NCBI GenBank assembly: GCA_016192135.1 | Contig: JACPUR010000004.1 | Span: forward strand, 81,311 to 145,310 | DNA from: Candidatus Tectomicrobia bacterium | GTDB taxonomy: Bacteria; UBA8248 | Direction: 5' to 3' | DNA: 64,000 bases | In this document: in pieces, positions 56,255-64,000 of the stretch | How the letters are laid out: every line of letters starts with the position of its first letter | Position numbering within the stretch: the first letter of the stretch is position 1 | The notes under the pieces: generated by a model | Databases searched by the model: none | What the model was told of the DNA's origin: nothing | The model's input: the letters and a program-made list of their open reading frames with translations, nothing else | Program-made: the position numbers and the translations under genes

Positions 56255-59200
56255 GCCTCCTCCTCCTCCGGTCCGTCCGGCTCGCCGGCCGCCTGGGCCA
56301 TGCGCAGGGCCTGCCGCCCGGCCGCTTCCGCCTTGCGCCGGGCGCGGGGCCCGCGCTCGGGGCCGCAGACCTCGATGAAGCCGCAATGGCCGCAGGCGGA
56401 GGAGGGCAGCGGAAAGAAAACCCCCGCCTCCGCCGAGCGGAGGAAAAGCGCGAGGAGGCGGTCCACCTGGGGCCTCAGCCGGGCCATCTCCTCCGGGGAA
56501 AGCCCGCTCAGCCGGTATCCCGCCCCCTCGGCCACGAAGGCGTAGGCCGCGCCGATGCGGGCGCCGGGCTCCAGCATCCCCTCGCCGCGCCGGACGTAGA
56601 GGTGGGGCTGGAGCCACAGGCCCCCGCCCAGCGGATCTTTCTTCTTCGGGGCGGTGCGCCCGCTCTTGAAGTCCACGAAGCGGTACTCCCCCTCCGCGCT
56701 CCGCTCCAGGAGATCGTAGCGGCCGCTCACGAGGAGGCGGCCGTCCCCCGCCTCGGGCGGGAGCGCAAGCGCCAAGTCCTTGAACTTTCCCTCGACCTCG
56801 ACGGGCCGCCAGGCGGGCGGGCCGCTCCGGTAGGCGCTCCGCAGGAAGCCCTCGAGCTGGCGCTCCACGGAGGCGCGGAGGAGCCGCCAGGGCAGGGGCA
56901 GGAGGGCGGAACCGGCCTCTTCCGCCTCCTCGAACGCGCCCGCGGCGGCGGCGGAAACCGCCCCGTGAAATTCCTCCTCCGCCATCTCGCCCGGGCCCGC
57001 CCCCCGGTCCTTCAGCGAGCGGAAGAAGCGCTCCAGGGCCGCGTGGAAGAGGCTCCCGCGCAGCAGGCCGTCCGCGTCGAGCGGGGGGCCGGGCGCCTCC
57101 GCCGCGTCGAGCTCCGGGAGGCTTCCGAGCAGGAACTGATAGGGGCACTGGAAGAAGCGCTCGAGGCGGGTCACGGCGACGGCGGCCCGGGAGGGATGGA
57201 GCGGCCCGCGCAGCCGCTCCAGGAGATCGGGATCCTCCAGCATCCCATCGTGAACGGTGAGGACGTTCGGCCGCCAGCGGTCGTCGAGGGCCTGCCTGCG
57301 CCGCGCGAAGCCCGGGGCCGCGCCCAGGTGCGCGAGGGCCCCCCTCTCCGCCCGGGCCGGAGGCAGGAGCGCCGCGAGGGCCGCGAGGTCACCCTCCAGC
57401 GCGCTGACGGGCCGGCGCCGGAGGGTTTCCTTCTCCAGCCCCGGCGCGGCGATGCGGAGGATATCCGCGCCGAAGCGGGGCAGGCCCTCGTCCTCTCCCG
57501 CGATCCCCAGCGCCGAGGCGAGGTGATGCAAGAAGAGGCTCGAGGCGCGCTCCGAACGCTCCCCGTCACCCCCCGCGCGCGGGACGCCCAGCACCACGCG
57601 GCGTCCGGCCGACTGGAGCGCCAGCCAGAAGAGGTAGCGCGCCTCCGCCATCCGCTCCCCCTTCAGGGCGAGGCGGGGAGGCAGCCCTTTCTCCTCCGGG
57701 GCGAGGCGCCCGTTGAGCCGCCGCCGGAGGTCGTCGGCGAGGAGCGGGTCCTCCCGGCCGTGGGCGGGGAAGAGGCCCTCCGCCAGGCCGGGAATGGCCA
57801 CCGTCCCGAAGGAGAGGCCCCGCGCCCCCTGGAGGGAGAGGATGCGCACCCGCGCCGCCTTCGGGGGCTCGCCCCCGCCCGGGCGCTCGAGGGCGAGCGC
57901 GGCCCACCGGCGGAACTCCGCGCCCTCAACCTCGCCGAGGAAAGGGTCGAGCCGCCCCGCGCCCTCCAGCGCCGCGAGGACGCCCTCTTTCCCCTCAATC
58001 TCTCCGGTCAGCGCCTCGAAGGCTCTCTTCGCCGCCTCCGCGTGGACGGAGGGGAGGGCCCTCGCGGGCAGGGCGCGCAGATGCGTGAAGAGGATGTTCA
58101 GCGCGGCCTCGAAGGTGCGCAGGGGCGAGGCGCGCCTCGCCCCTACGGACGCGGACGCTTCTTCTTCCTTCGCCCGGTCAATCGCCCGGCGCCAGCCGTC
58201 CTCTCCGTTCGCGTAAGGCAGCCGGCGGGAGAGGACCTCCCAGCGCGAGGCGAGGCAAGAATCCTCCTCCCCGCTGCCCTTGGCCGTCCGCCATTCGAGG
58301 AAGGAGGCACTGGCGGCGAAGCTCCCCTCGTCCAGGAAACGCAACACCTCGGCGCGGGGGTAGCCCCGCTCGCGCAGGAGGGGCATCCCGAGCAGCGCCC
58401 GCCCCGCCGGAGTGCGGTCAAGGGAAACTCCGCGCTCGGCGCGCGCCTCGACGCCCAGGGAGCGGCAGGTCTCCTCGAAGAGGGACGCGTAGCCCTCTCC
58501 GCCGGGGACGAGGACGGCGGCCTCGCGGCTCCCGCCGGGGGAATACAGAAGCTCCCTCACCAGCTCGAAGGCCTCGCGGCCCGGGGCGGGGGCAGAAACG
58601 ATGCGGAGGGCATCCCCCGCGAGGGAGGCCCCGCCCTCCGCCGAGAAGAGGGCCCGGCCCGCTTCCGCGAAGGGTCGCTCTCCGTCCTTCTCCACCTTCC
58701 GGTCCGTGAACCCCAGGGCGCGCAGCCAGGCGAGCATGGGCCGGACGAAGGCGCAGGCGGGGGCACCCTCCTCCGCCGGGACGAGGGCGGCGGCGGGGGC
58801 GCTCCGGCAGCAGGCCTCCACGAGCCGCCGCTGGAGGGCGTTCAGGTCGGCGAAGCCGTAGAGGAGGGTGGGGATGTCCTGGGGCGACGCCTCCGCCTCC
58901 CCGCAGGCGGCGCGGAGCAGCCCCGGCTCGTCGTAAAAACCGAACGACGCGAGCCGGGCCTCGTAGGCGTCGAGCAGAAGGGCGAGGTCGCGGAGAGAAT
59001 CGTCTCCCGCGCGCTGGAGATCGGCGGGAGAAACCCCCGCCTCGCGCAGGTCGGCCAGGGTGGCGGCGAGGGCCTCGTCGTAGCCGGGGATCCCCTCGGG
59101 GGGCCGGAGGCGGCGCAGCCGGCCGGCGTTCTCCCGGAGGAGGCGCGAGGCCAGGGCCGCGTCCCCGCCGGGCGGAAGGGGCCGGAGCCCCGCGCGGCGG

Positions 59201-59439
59201 ACGCGCGGGCCCGCGATCTCTCTCGCCAGGTCGAGCGGGGTGAGGAAGTCCACCCCCGCCCAGGCGCCCTCCCGCGCGAGGCGCTCCTGCAGGCGGTCCC
59301 GCACCAGGTTCGAGATGACGAGGACGCGGCGGGCGCGGAAGGGATCGCCCCCCTCCATCCGCCGGAGGAGGCCGCCCACGAGGGCCTCCAGCCGGTGGAA
59401 GGACGCGACGTAGAGCTCCTTGGGAGGGGCCACCGCCAT
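56251..59439 (-). CDS. addB: AddB-like PD-(D/E)XK nuclease with iron-sulfur cysteines
   Basis: 1,062 residues. The C-terminal nuclease reads SGRYDLLERSAEGEYRFVDFKSG, around residue 905. Four cysteines of the AddB 4Fe-4S staple are present: one in RFFQCPYQF (about 765) and three in ACGHCGFIEVCG (about 1016, 1019, 1025). AddB lacks a working helicase Walker motif but contributes to DNA translocation and Chi recognition. ATG at 59439 follows GGGAG. Around residues 430-440 there is a peptide ASVGARRASPLRTF encoded by a family-A palindrome (58121-58144), apparently inserted in frame between two helical segments. Confidence 0.9.
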   Translation of the reverse strand: MAVAPPKELYVASFHRLEALVGGLLRRMEGGDPFRARRVLVISNLVRDRLQERLAREGAWAGVDFLTPLDLAREIAGPRVRRAGLRPLPPGGDAALASRLLRENAGRLRRLRPPEGIPGYDEALAATLADLREAGVSPADLQRAGDDSLRDLALLLDAYEARLASFGFYDEPGLLRAACGEAEASPQDIPTLLYGFADLNALQRRLVEACCRSAPAAALVPAEEGAPACAFVRPMLAWLRALGFTDRKVEKDGERPFAEAGRALFSAEGGASLAGDALRIVSAPAPGREAFELVRELLYSPGGSREAAVLVPGGEGYASLFEETCRSLGVEARAERGVSLDRTPAGRALLGMPLLRERGYPRAEVLRFLDEGSFAASASFLEWRTAKGSGEEDSCLASRWEVLSRRLPYANGEDGWRRAIDRAKEEEASASVGARRASPLRTFEAALNILFTHLRALPARALPSVHAEAAKRAFEALTGEIEGKEGVLAALEGAGRLDPFLGEVEGAEFRRWAALALERPGGGEPPKAARVRILSLQGARGLSFGTVAIPGLAEGLFPAHGREDPLLADDLRRRLNGRLAPEEKGLPPRLALKGERMAEARYLFWLALQSAGRRVVLGVPRAGGDGERSERASSLFLHHLASALGIAGEDEGLPRFGADILRIAAPGLEKETLRRRPVSALEGDLAALAALLPPARAERGALAHLGAAPGFARRRQALDDRWRPNVLTVHDGMLEDPDLLERLRGPLHPSRAAVAVTRLERFFQCPYQFLLGSLPELDAAEAPGPPLDADGLLRGSLFHAALERFFRSLKDRGAGPGEMAEEEFHGAVSAAAAGAFEEAEEAGSALLPLPWRLLRASVERQLEGFLRSAYRSGPPAWRPVEVEGKFKDLALALPPEAGDGRLLVSGRYDLLERSAEGEYRFVDFKSGRTAPKKKDPLGGGLWLQPHLYVRRGEGMLEPGARIGAAYAFVAEGAGYRLSGLSPEEMARLRPQVDRLLALFLRSAEAGVFFPLPSSACGHCGFIEVCGPERGPRARRKAEAAGRQALRMAQAAGEPDGPEEEEA
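58121..58144. repeat. Family-A palindrome inside addB (copy 9)
   Basis: Perfect 24-bp palindrome with half AGGGGCGAGGCG, followed by ACGGACG. Arms and flanks nearly match the intergenic copy at 45511-45544. It is read as protein without breaking the addB frame. Confidence 0.9.
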
Positions 59440-59478
59440 GCGAACTCCCGTGCCGGGTGAGCGCCCCGCTCGGCGGAG

Positions 59479-60444
59479 CTACCCCTCCCGGACGCTCTCC
59501 CCGAAGAGTTCCTCCACCTCGAGGAGGCGCGGGGTGAGCCCCTGCTGGTGGGCGTAGAGGACGAGCTTCTCGAGGGTTTTGCGGTTGGCCTCGAGGCCGT
59601 AGGGCCAGTAGTTCTCGCCGAAGAGGGCGCGGGTCTCCTCCACCGCCGAGGGGAGGAAGGGCACCATGGCGGAGTAGGCGCCACTGTCGGAGAGCGCCTC
59701 CATGGCGCGCCTGCGGGCCTCGCACATGGCCTTGTAGAGGCTCCTCACCACCCAGGGCTCGCGCTTCGCGATTTCCTTGCGCACCACCACGCAGTGCATG
59801 GGCGGGTGGATGCCCGAGCGGCGGTAGTACTCGACCTCGGCCGCCTTGTAGTCGGGGAAGAGCCGCTTCACCCGGGACGAGCCCTTGGCGAAGCAGGCAG
59901 GCACCTGGTGGTAGAGGGCGCCGTCCACTTCGCCCGAGTCGAGCATGTCCGAGAGGTTCTGGCCCGGCTTCATGTAGGTGAGCTTCATCCCCTTGGGCAT
60001 CTGGATGGGCACCCGGGGCTTGAGGGCCGCCACCCACTCCACCGACTTCATGTCGAGGCCGTACTCCTCCGAGAGGATGCCCACGATCCAGACGACGGCG
60101 GTCATCCCCCACTCGCGGATGGCGACGCGCTTTCCGTTCAGGTCGGGAACCTTCTCCACCTTGGCGCCGGTGTTCGCGTAAGCCATCGAGTGCCGGAAGG
60201 CCCGGCTCGGGAAGGCGGGCATCCCGACGAAGGGGCTCTCGCCCGCCCCCAGGAGGAAGCAGTGCGCCCCCATGGACATCTCCGAGCAGTCGAACTCGAG
60301 GTAGTTGCACATCCGGTGGAAGATCTCGGTCGGGGGCATCTCCACCACCCGCAGGGCGATTCCCTCGGGCTTCACCAGGCCCTTGGTGAGGTAGTGGGTG
60401 CGGTCGTAGTCGCCGAACGCGCCTGTCAGCTCGAGGTCGGCCAT
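59479..60444 (-). CDS. 4,5-dihydroxyphthalate decarboxylase-like / SsuA-fold protein
   Basis: 321 residues with no signal peptide. It resembles 4,5-dihydroxyphthalate decarboxylase and related proteins of the type II periplasmic-binding fold: LTGAFGDYDRTHYLTKG, IFHRMCNYLEFDCSEMSMGAHCFLLGAG, FPSRAFRHSMAYANTGA, VAIREWGMTAVVWIVGIL, and the C-terminal LFGENYWPYGLEANRKTLEKLV. The last stretch is characteristic of this group. It may be a decarboxylase or a solute-binding protein; the lack of an export signal favours a cytoplasmic enzyme. Confidence 0.7.
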   Translation of the reverse strand: MADLELTGAFGDYDRTHYLTKGLVKPEGIALRVVEMPPTEIFHRMCNYLEFDCSEMSMGAHCFLLGAGESPFVGMPAFPSRAFRHSMAYANTGAKVEKVPDLNGKRVAIREWGMTAVVWIVGILSEEYGLDMKSVEWVAALKPRVPIQMPKGMKLTYMKPGQNLSDMLDSGEVDGALYHQVPACFAKGSSRVKRLFPDYKAAEVEYYRRSGIHPPMHCVVVRKEIAKREPWVVRSLYKAMCEARRRAMEALSDSGAYSAMVPFLPSAVEETRALFGENYWPYGLEANRKTLEKLVLYAHQQGLTPRLLEVEELFGESVREG

Positions 60445-60623
60445 CGCGGCTCATCCTCCTGAGGGTGTGGGAGTTCCCCGCGCCGGGGGCAGACCATCTC
60501 TCCCACACATCCCCCGCCCGCGCAAGGACGGCCGTGGCCGAGGGGGAGCTCTCAGGGGGGTGGTGTCCGGCAGGTACTCTTTCAAGCCAAACCTCCCCCC
60601 ATCGCGCCCCTCTTTCCGGGTCC

Positions 60624-60643
60624 CCAGGCGGCGAGCCGCCTGG
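60624..60643. repeat. Inverted copy of the CCAGGCGG stem from the element at 1717
   Basis: Stem CCAGGCGG-CGAG-CCGCCTGG, the exact complement of 1738-1757, with flanking GGGTCCC and GGGCG also shared. It lies in the 470-bp gene-free stretch 60445-60914, which otherwise holds CCCCCCTC/GAGGGGGG-type hairpins (about 60768-60792) and no credible gene. Confidence 0.6.
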
Positions 60644-60914
60644 GCGGGGCGCTCCCTCCCCCCTTCAAGCCTGCCCGCAAGCGGACGTCGGGTCCGCATG
60701 GACCCGACCGCATGCGGCCCAAAAGGGGGGGCGGGTTCTTTCAGCCCTCGAATGAGGCGAGTTCTTTCCTTCCCCCCTCAGGGGGGGAGGTTCTGGGGGG
60801 GTGGTTCTAGGTGGACACCCCGCCCCTCCTTGACCCCCTCCCCCGTGCGTGGCATGAGGAGGGGCCGGGGGGGATTTCCCCCGTTTTCTTTTCCCATCGG
60901 CGCGAGGAAATCCC

Positions 60915-61949
60915 GTGGCCCGAGATGTCCGGTTCCTGCTCTGCGGCTTCGGGCGGGTGGGGCGCGCCTTCGCGCGGCTCCTGGCCGCGAAGCGGGAGCC
61001 GCTGAGGGCCGCCTACGGCCTCGACCTCCGGCTGGCCGGGATCGGGGAGCTTGTGGGGAGCCTCCACCAGCCGGAGGGCATTGACCCGTCCGAGGCGGCG
61101 GATTTCTTCGAGGCCCGCAAGGGCTTCGGGGGCCATCCCGCCCTCCAGGCGGCCTGGAAGGGCCTGGACCTCGTCCGGGAGGCCCGGGCGGAGCTCCTGG
61201 TCGAGTGCACCCCGACCGACATCCGCACCGGGGAGCCGGCGCTGGGGCACATCCGGGCCGCCCTCGGCAAGGGGATGCACGTCGTGAGCGCGAACAAGGG
61301 GCCCTTCATCCGCAACTTCGGCGAATTGCGCGCCCTCGCGGCGGAGCGGGGGGCCGCCCTCAAGCTATCGGCCGCGGCCGCGGCGGCGCTTCCCACCCTG
61401 GACGTGGCCCAGACCTGCCTCGCCGGGGCCGAGATCCTGGCCATCGAGGGGGTGCTGAACGGCACTTCGAACTTCATCCTCACCCGGATGCGCGGCGGGA
61501 TGGGCTACGCCGCCGCCCTGGCCGAGGCCCAGCGGATGGGCATCGCCGAGACCGACCCCACCCTGGACGTGGAGGGTTACGACACGGCGAACAAGCTCGC
61601 CCTCATCGCGAACGTGTGCATGGGGGCGGACCTGCGCCCCGAGGATGTGGCCCGCGCGGGCATCACCGGGGTGGGGGAAGAGGACGTCCGCCGGGCGGCC
61701 GCCGAGGGCCGGGTGATGCGGCTGGTGGGCCGGGCCGAGCGGGGGCAGAATGGGCGGGTCACCGCTCGCGTCGCGCCGGAGGCCCTGCCCGCGGGACATC
61801 CCCTGGCCGCCGTGGACGGCGCCGAGAAGGGCATCACGTACGTCACCGACTCCATGGACCGGGTCACCGTCCTGGGCGGGAAGAGCGACCCGAGGGGGGC
61901 GGCGGCCGCCCTGCTGAAGGACCTCATCAATATTTACCGTGCGCCATAA
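60915..61949 (+). CDS. Homoserine dehydrogenase, short form without ACT domain
   Basis: 344 residues from GTG at 60915. NAD-binding start FLLCGFGRVGRAFARLL, then VSANKGPFIRNFGEL, the catalytic region EGVLNGTSNFILTRMRGGMGYAAALAEAQ, and GIAETDPTLDVEGYDTANKLALIANV with the conserved Glu and Asp. It reduces aspartate semialdehyde to homoserine on the way to threonine and methionine. The usual C-terminal regulatory ACT domain (about 80 residues) is missing, so feedback control by threonine is not expected. Lys in SANKGPF replaces the more common Lys-Ala context, and such short forms are sometimes catabolic or specialised. Confidence 0.88.
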   Translation: MARDVRFLLCGFGRVGRAFARLLAAKREPLRAAYGLDLRLAGIGELVGSLHQPEGIDPSEAADFFEARKGFGGHPALQAAWKGLDLVREARAELLVECTPTDIRTGEPALGHIRAALGKGMHVVSANKGPFIRNFGELRALAAERGAALKLSAAAAAALPTLDVAQTCLAGAEILAIEGVLNGTSNFILTRMRGGMGYAAALAEAQRMGIAETDPTLDVEGYDTANKLALIANVCMGADLRPEDVARAGITGVGEEDVRRAAAEGRVMRLVGRAERGQNGRVTARVAPEALPAGHPLAAVDGAEKGITYVTDSMDRVTVLGGKSDPRGAAAALLKDLINIYRAP

Positions 61950-62031
61950 GATCAGGCGCACGGGTAACCGCGCTCCCTGAACGGACGCGGACATCCACCG
62001 CGCCGCCCCGGCGGCGCCGGCGAGGAAGGAC

Positions 62032-63648
62032 ATGCCCCAGACGAACGGAGACCTCATCGTCCAGATGCTCAAGGCCGCCGGGGTCCGGTACGCCTTCGGC
62101 ATCCCCAGCGGAAACGTGCTGCCCCTCATCGAGTCCATGCGGAAGGGGGGCATCGAGTTCGTCCTCGTGGCCCACGAGGGCTCGGCCGGCTTCGCGGCCG
62201 ACGTGATGGGCCGCCTCACCGGGGCGCCCGGCCTGTGCATCGCCACCCTGGGCCCCGGGGCCACGAATCTGACCACCGGCGTGGGGGACGCCTACCTCGA
62301 CCGCTCCCCCCTCATCGCCATCACCTGCAACATCCCGACGGACCAAATCGGCCGGCGCATCCAGATGTACATCGATCACCACGCCCTCTTCCGGCCGATC
62401 ACGAAGGGGAGCCATCCGCTGCGCAGGGGCCGCGTCGCCCCGGCGGTGGAGGAGGCCCTGCGCGCCGCCCTGAGCGAGCCCCAGGGCCCGGTGCACCTCG
62501 ACCTGCCGGAGGACGTCTGCCTGGCCCCGGCCACGGAGGAGGCGCCGCCCGCCCCCGCGGGGCGGAGCTTCCACCCGGCGCCCGAGACGCAGTTCCGCAA
62601 GCTGGAGGAGGTCCTCGGCGGGGCCCGGCGCCCCGTGGCCGTCATCGGCGCCTCCGCCATGCGGATGAAGGACCCGGGCCTCCTGCGCGCCTTCATCGAG
62701 AAGCACCAGCTCCCCTTCGCCTCGACCACCATGGCCAAGGGGATGATCGACGAGGACCACCCCCTCTCCATCGGGTGCATCGAGCGGGCGCGGCGCCAGG
62801 TGCAGCGGGAGTTCCTGCGCGGGGCGGACCTCATCCTCGGGCTGGGCTACGACGTGGTGGAGGTGGAGTACGAGGCCTGGATCAAGGAGGTGCCCCTGGC
62901 GAGCGTGGACATCGAGCCGGCCGACACGGGCGGCAAGGTGAACGTGGTCCACGAGGTGGTGGGGGACCTCGACGCCTCGCTCAAGCGGATGATCGATCTG
63001 AGGCCCGGCCGCTACGAGTGGCCCTCGGACGCGGCGCTGCGCCAGAAGGAGAAGTTCCAGCGCGCGCTCCGGCCCCAGACCCCCCGCTTCTCGCCCCACC
63101 AGGCCATCGACGTGGTGCGCGCCGCCCTGCCCCGGGAGGGGCTGCTCTCCTTCGACGTGGGGGCCCACACCCACCAGATCGCCAGCCAGTGGACGGCCCA
63201 CGCGCCGCGCACCTTCCTCATCACGAACGGCTGGTCCTCCATGGGCTTCGGCATCCCGGCGGGCATCGCGGCCAAGCTGGCGCGGCCGGAGCTCCCGGCC
63301 GTCACCGTCATCGGGGACGGCTGCTTCCAGATGACCTGCGGCGAGGTGGCCACGGCGAAGCGGCTGGGCATCTCCCTCCCCATCGTCGTCCTGAACGACC
63401 AGTGGCTCTCCCTCATCCAGGTGAAGCAGGAGCGCCGGAGCTTCGAGGTCTACGGCACCTCCCTCGAAAAGGGGAAGGGGGCGATGCCCGCCGATCCCCC
63501 CGCGCACTACTTCGGCGTCCCGGCGGTCGCGGCGCGCGGGCCGGAGGAGCTGGAGCGGGCGCTCCGGAAGGCCCTGGGAGCGGCGGGCCCCACCGTCATC
63601 GAGGCCCAGGTGGATTCCGGCCACTACATGGAGACGGTGTACGACTGA
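62032..63648 (+). CDS. Thiamine-diphosphate-dependent enzyme, acetolactate synthase superfamily
   Basis: 538 residues. Pyr-domain Glu in VLVAHEGSAGFAADVMGRLTG, followed by IATLGPGATNLTTGVGDAYLDRSPLIAITCN as in acetolactate synthases. The PP domain has GDGCFQMTCGEVATAKRLGISLPIVVLNDQW, the Mg/diphosphate motif. It lacks the FAD-type long central insert of biosynthetic acetolactate synthase and has no regulatory subunit neighbour. The gene follows homoserine dehydrogenase by 82 bp, suggesting a shared transcript; a terminator hairpin closes it. It is clearly separate from the similar enzyme at 26709. Confidence 0.9.
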   Translation: MPQTNGDLIVQMLKAAGVRYAFGIPSGNVLPLIESMRKGGIEFVLVAHEGSAGFAADVMGRLTGAPGLCIATLGPGATNLTTGVGDAYLDRSPLIAITCNIPTDQIGRRIQMYIDHHALFRPITKGSHPLRRGRVAPAVEEALRAALSEPQGPVHLDLPEDVCLAPATEEAPPAPAGRSFHPAPETQFRKLEEVLGGARRPVAVIGASAMRMKDPGLLRAFIEKHQLPFASTTMAKGMIDEDHPLSIGCIERARRQVQREFLRGADLILGLGYDVVEVEYEAWIKEVPLASVDIEPADTGGKVNVVHEVVGDLDASLKRMIDLRPGRYEWPSDAALRQKEKFQRALRPQTPRFSPHQAIDVVRAALPREGLLSFDVGAHTHQIASQWTAHAPRTFLITNGWSSMGFGIPAGIAAKLARPELPAVTVIGDGCFQMTCGEVATAKRLGISLPIVVLNDQWLSLIQVKQERRSFEVYGTSLEKGKGAMPADPPAHYFGVPAVAARGPEELERALRKALGAAGPTVIEAQVDSGHYMETVYD

Positions 63649-63667
63649 GACGGGGGAGAAAAGAGAA

Positions 63668-63698
63668 GGGGGGCGGCCCGCGCCGCCCCCCTCTTTTT
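63668..63698 (+). terminator. Rho-independent terminator after the thiamine-diphosphate gene
   Basis: GGGGGGCGGC (63668-63677) pairs with GCCGCCCCCC (63682-63691) around a 4-base loop, followed by TCTTTTT. Classical intrinsic terminator. Confidence 0.85.
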
Positions 63699-63715
63699 CG
63701 TTTCTGGAACGGCGC

Positions 63716-64000
63716 TCAGGCCGAGAGCGTCGTAGTGCTGTGCATGTCGTGCACCCCGTGGCCGTCCTTGCGGGGAGCGAGCTGGACCGCCGTCAGCAGG
63801 TCATCGGTGATGGCGTAGCGCTCGTCGCAGAGGGTCCAGAGGTCCTCGTTGGCGCCGGCCTTCCGCCCGTGGAAGAGAGACACCAGCACCCCGCACTCCT
63901 TGGCCGCCGAGACGGCGGGCACGAGGTTGCTGTCGCTCGCCACGAGGATGGCGTCGGTGATCTGGCCGCTCGTGGCCAGGCGCACGAGGTCCACGCCGAG
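63716..64000 (-). CDS. NYN/LabA-type PIN-like domain protein (N-terminus beyond window)
   Basis: Only the C-terminal 94 residues are visible; the frame runs off the right edge. GVDLVRLATSGQITDAILVASDSNLVPAVSAAKECGVLVSLFHGRK matches the second half of NYN (LabA/DUF88) nuclease-like domains, including the conserved SDSN acidic loop and the PAVSAAKE helix. These proteins bind or cut RNA. It converges on the thiamine-diphosphate gene, separated by the terminator. Start and full length unknown. Confidence 0.8.
   Translation of the reverse strand, partial: LGVDLVRLATSGQITDAILVASDSNLVPAVSAAKECGVLVSLFHGRKAGANEDLWTLCDERYAITDDLLTAVQLAPRKDGHGVHDMHSTTTLSA

Noticed and set aside
51704-56545. A 1,613-codon open frame on the plus strand opposite addA and the enolase-type gene
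   Set aside because: It is the antisense of well-supported genes, has a composition of Ala, Arg, Gly, Pro and Leu with no motifs, and arises because GC-rich codons seldom make stops on the other strand.
60445-60914. Possible small gene in the 470-bp gap before homoserine dehydrogenase
   Set aside because: Frames there are composed of repeat hairpins and low-complexity Gly/Pro/Arg; no ribosome site or motif.
1-64000. CRISPR arrays, tRNA or rRNA genes, prophage or IS elements
   Set aside because: No regularly spaced direct repeats, no cloverleaf or rRNA segment and no transposase or integrase could be recognised by eye.

Overview
The window is GC-rich bacterial chromosome from a Gram-negative type of organism: it carries a TatA gene, an RND efflux pair, a lipoprotein and a Tat-signal TRAP binding protein. 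There is no rRNA, recognisable tRNA, CRISPR array or insertion sequence. The mix of genes (stand-alone AsnC domain, DUF169, DehI-type dehalogenase, several thiamine-diphosphate enzymes, TRAP and dipeptide ABC transporters, AmmeMemoRadiSam B) resembles uncultivated lineages such as Tectomicrobia, Rokubacteria or deltaproteobacterial relatives. That assignment is a guess from gene content, not a phylogeny.

Layout. 1-1595: a TauE/SafE permease (cut by the left edge) behind a DehI-family haloacid dehalogenase. 1717-3723: an inverted-repeat element, a MarR-type regulator with its own promoter and operator, and an ArsP-like permease. 3847-4907: an AT-rich two-gene unit (PUA/EVE-like protein with an antitoxin-like tail, then a PIN nuclease). 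4970-5262: first copy of a long dispersed repeat. 5299-6734: OsmC, a possible tiny Cys protein, and two tandem paralogous membrane-anchored Cys4 proteins. 6736-8779: operon rph-rdgB-ahpD, in which the AhpD-like gene has an in-frame UGA that reads as selenocysteine. 8861-13262: RND pump and adaptor. 13411-18085: molybdenum-cofactor operon (moeA, moeA-PBP fusion, moaA) behind a candidate Moco riboswitch, next to tatA. 18108-21251: PLP aminotransferase, aldehyde dehydrogenase, small membrane protein. 21331-28385: amidase and TRAP transporter, facing an AsnC domain and a thiamine-diphosphate enzyme.

28450-35523: an AT-rich HhH-GPD glycosylase, MaoC, acyl-CoA dehydrogenase, YceI, a 3-hydroxyisobutyrate-dehydrogenase-type reductase, a lipoprotein and an M28 peptidase homologue. 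35708-39170: dipeptide-type ABC permeases and binding protein. 39657-42666: DUF169, ChrA, second copy of the long repeat, rpmB and rpmG. 42913-47276: methyltransferase, an AT-rich membrane/proline-rich pair, ornithine-cyclodeaminase homologue, AmmeMemoRadiSam B, peroxiredoxin. 47512-51655: MFS permease and two membrane proteins, one carrying a c-type haem motif and a long proline-rich tail. 51707-59439: enolase-superfamily enzyme and AddA/AddB recombination nuclease. 59479-64000: dihydroxyphthalate-decarboxylase-like protein, homoserine dehydrogenase, thiamine-diphosphate enzyme, and a partial NYN-domain protein.

Three signals stand out. First, a selenocysteine CxxU motif with a SECIS-like hairpin in the AhpD gene. 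Second, a family of short palindromes with G4C/GC4 arms and interchangeable cores, nine copies of which I found; three lie in frame inside protein genes and one supplies the stop codon of rpmB. Third, a roughly 300-bp non-coding repeat present in two inverted copies 37 kb apart. Three AT-rich islands (about 3740-4907, 28450-29184 and 43700-44410) look horizontally acquired; the first holds a toxin-antitoxin-like pair that I cannot match to a described system.
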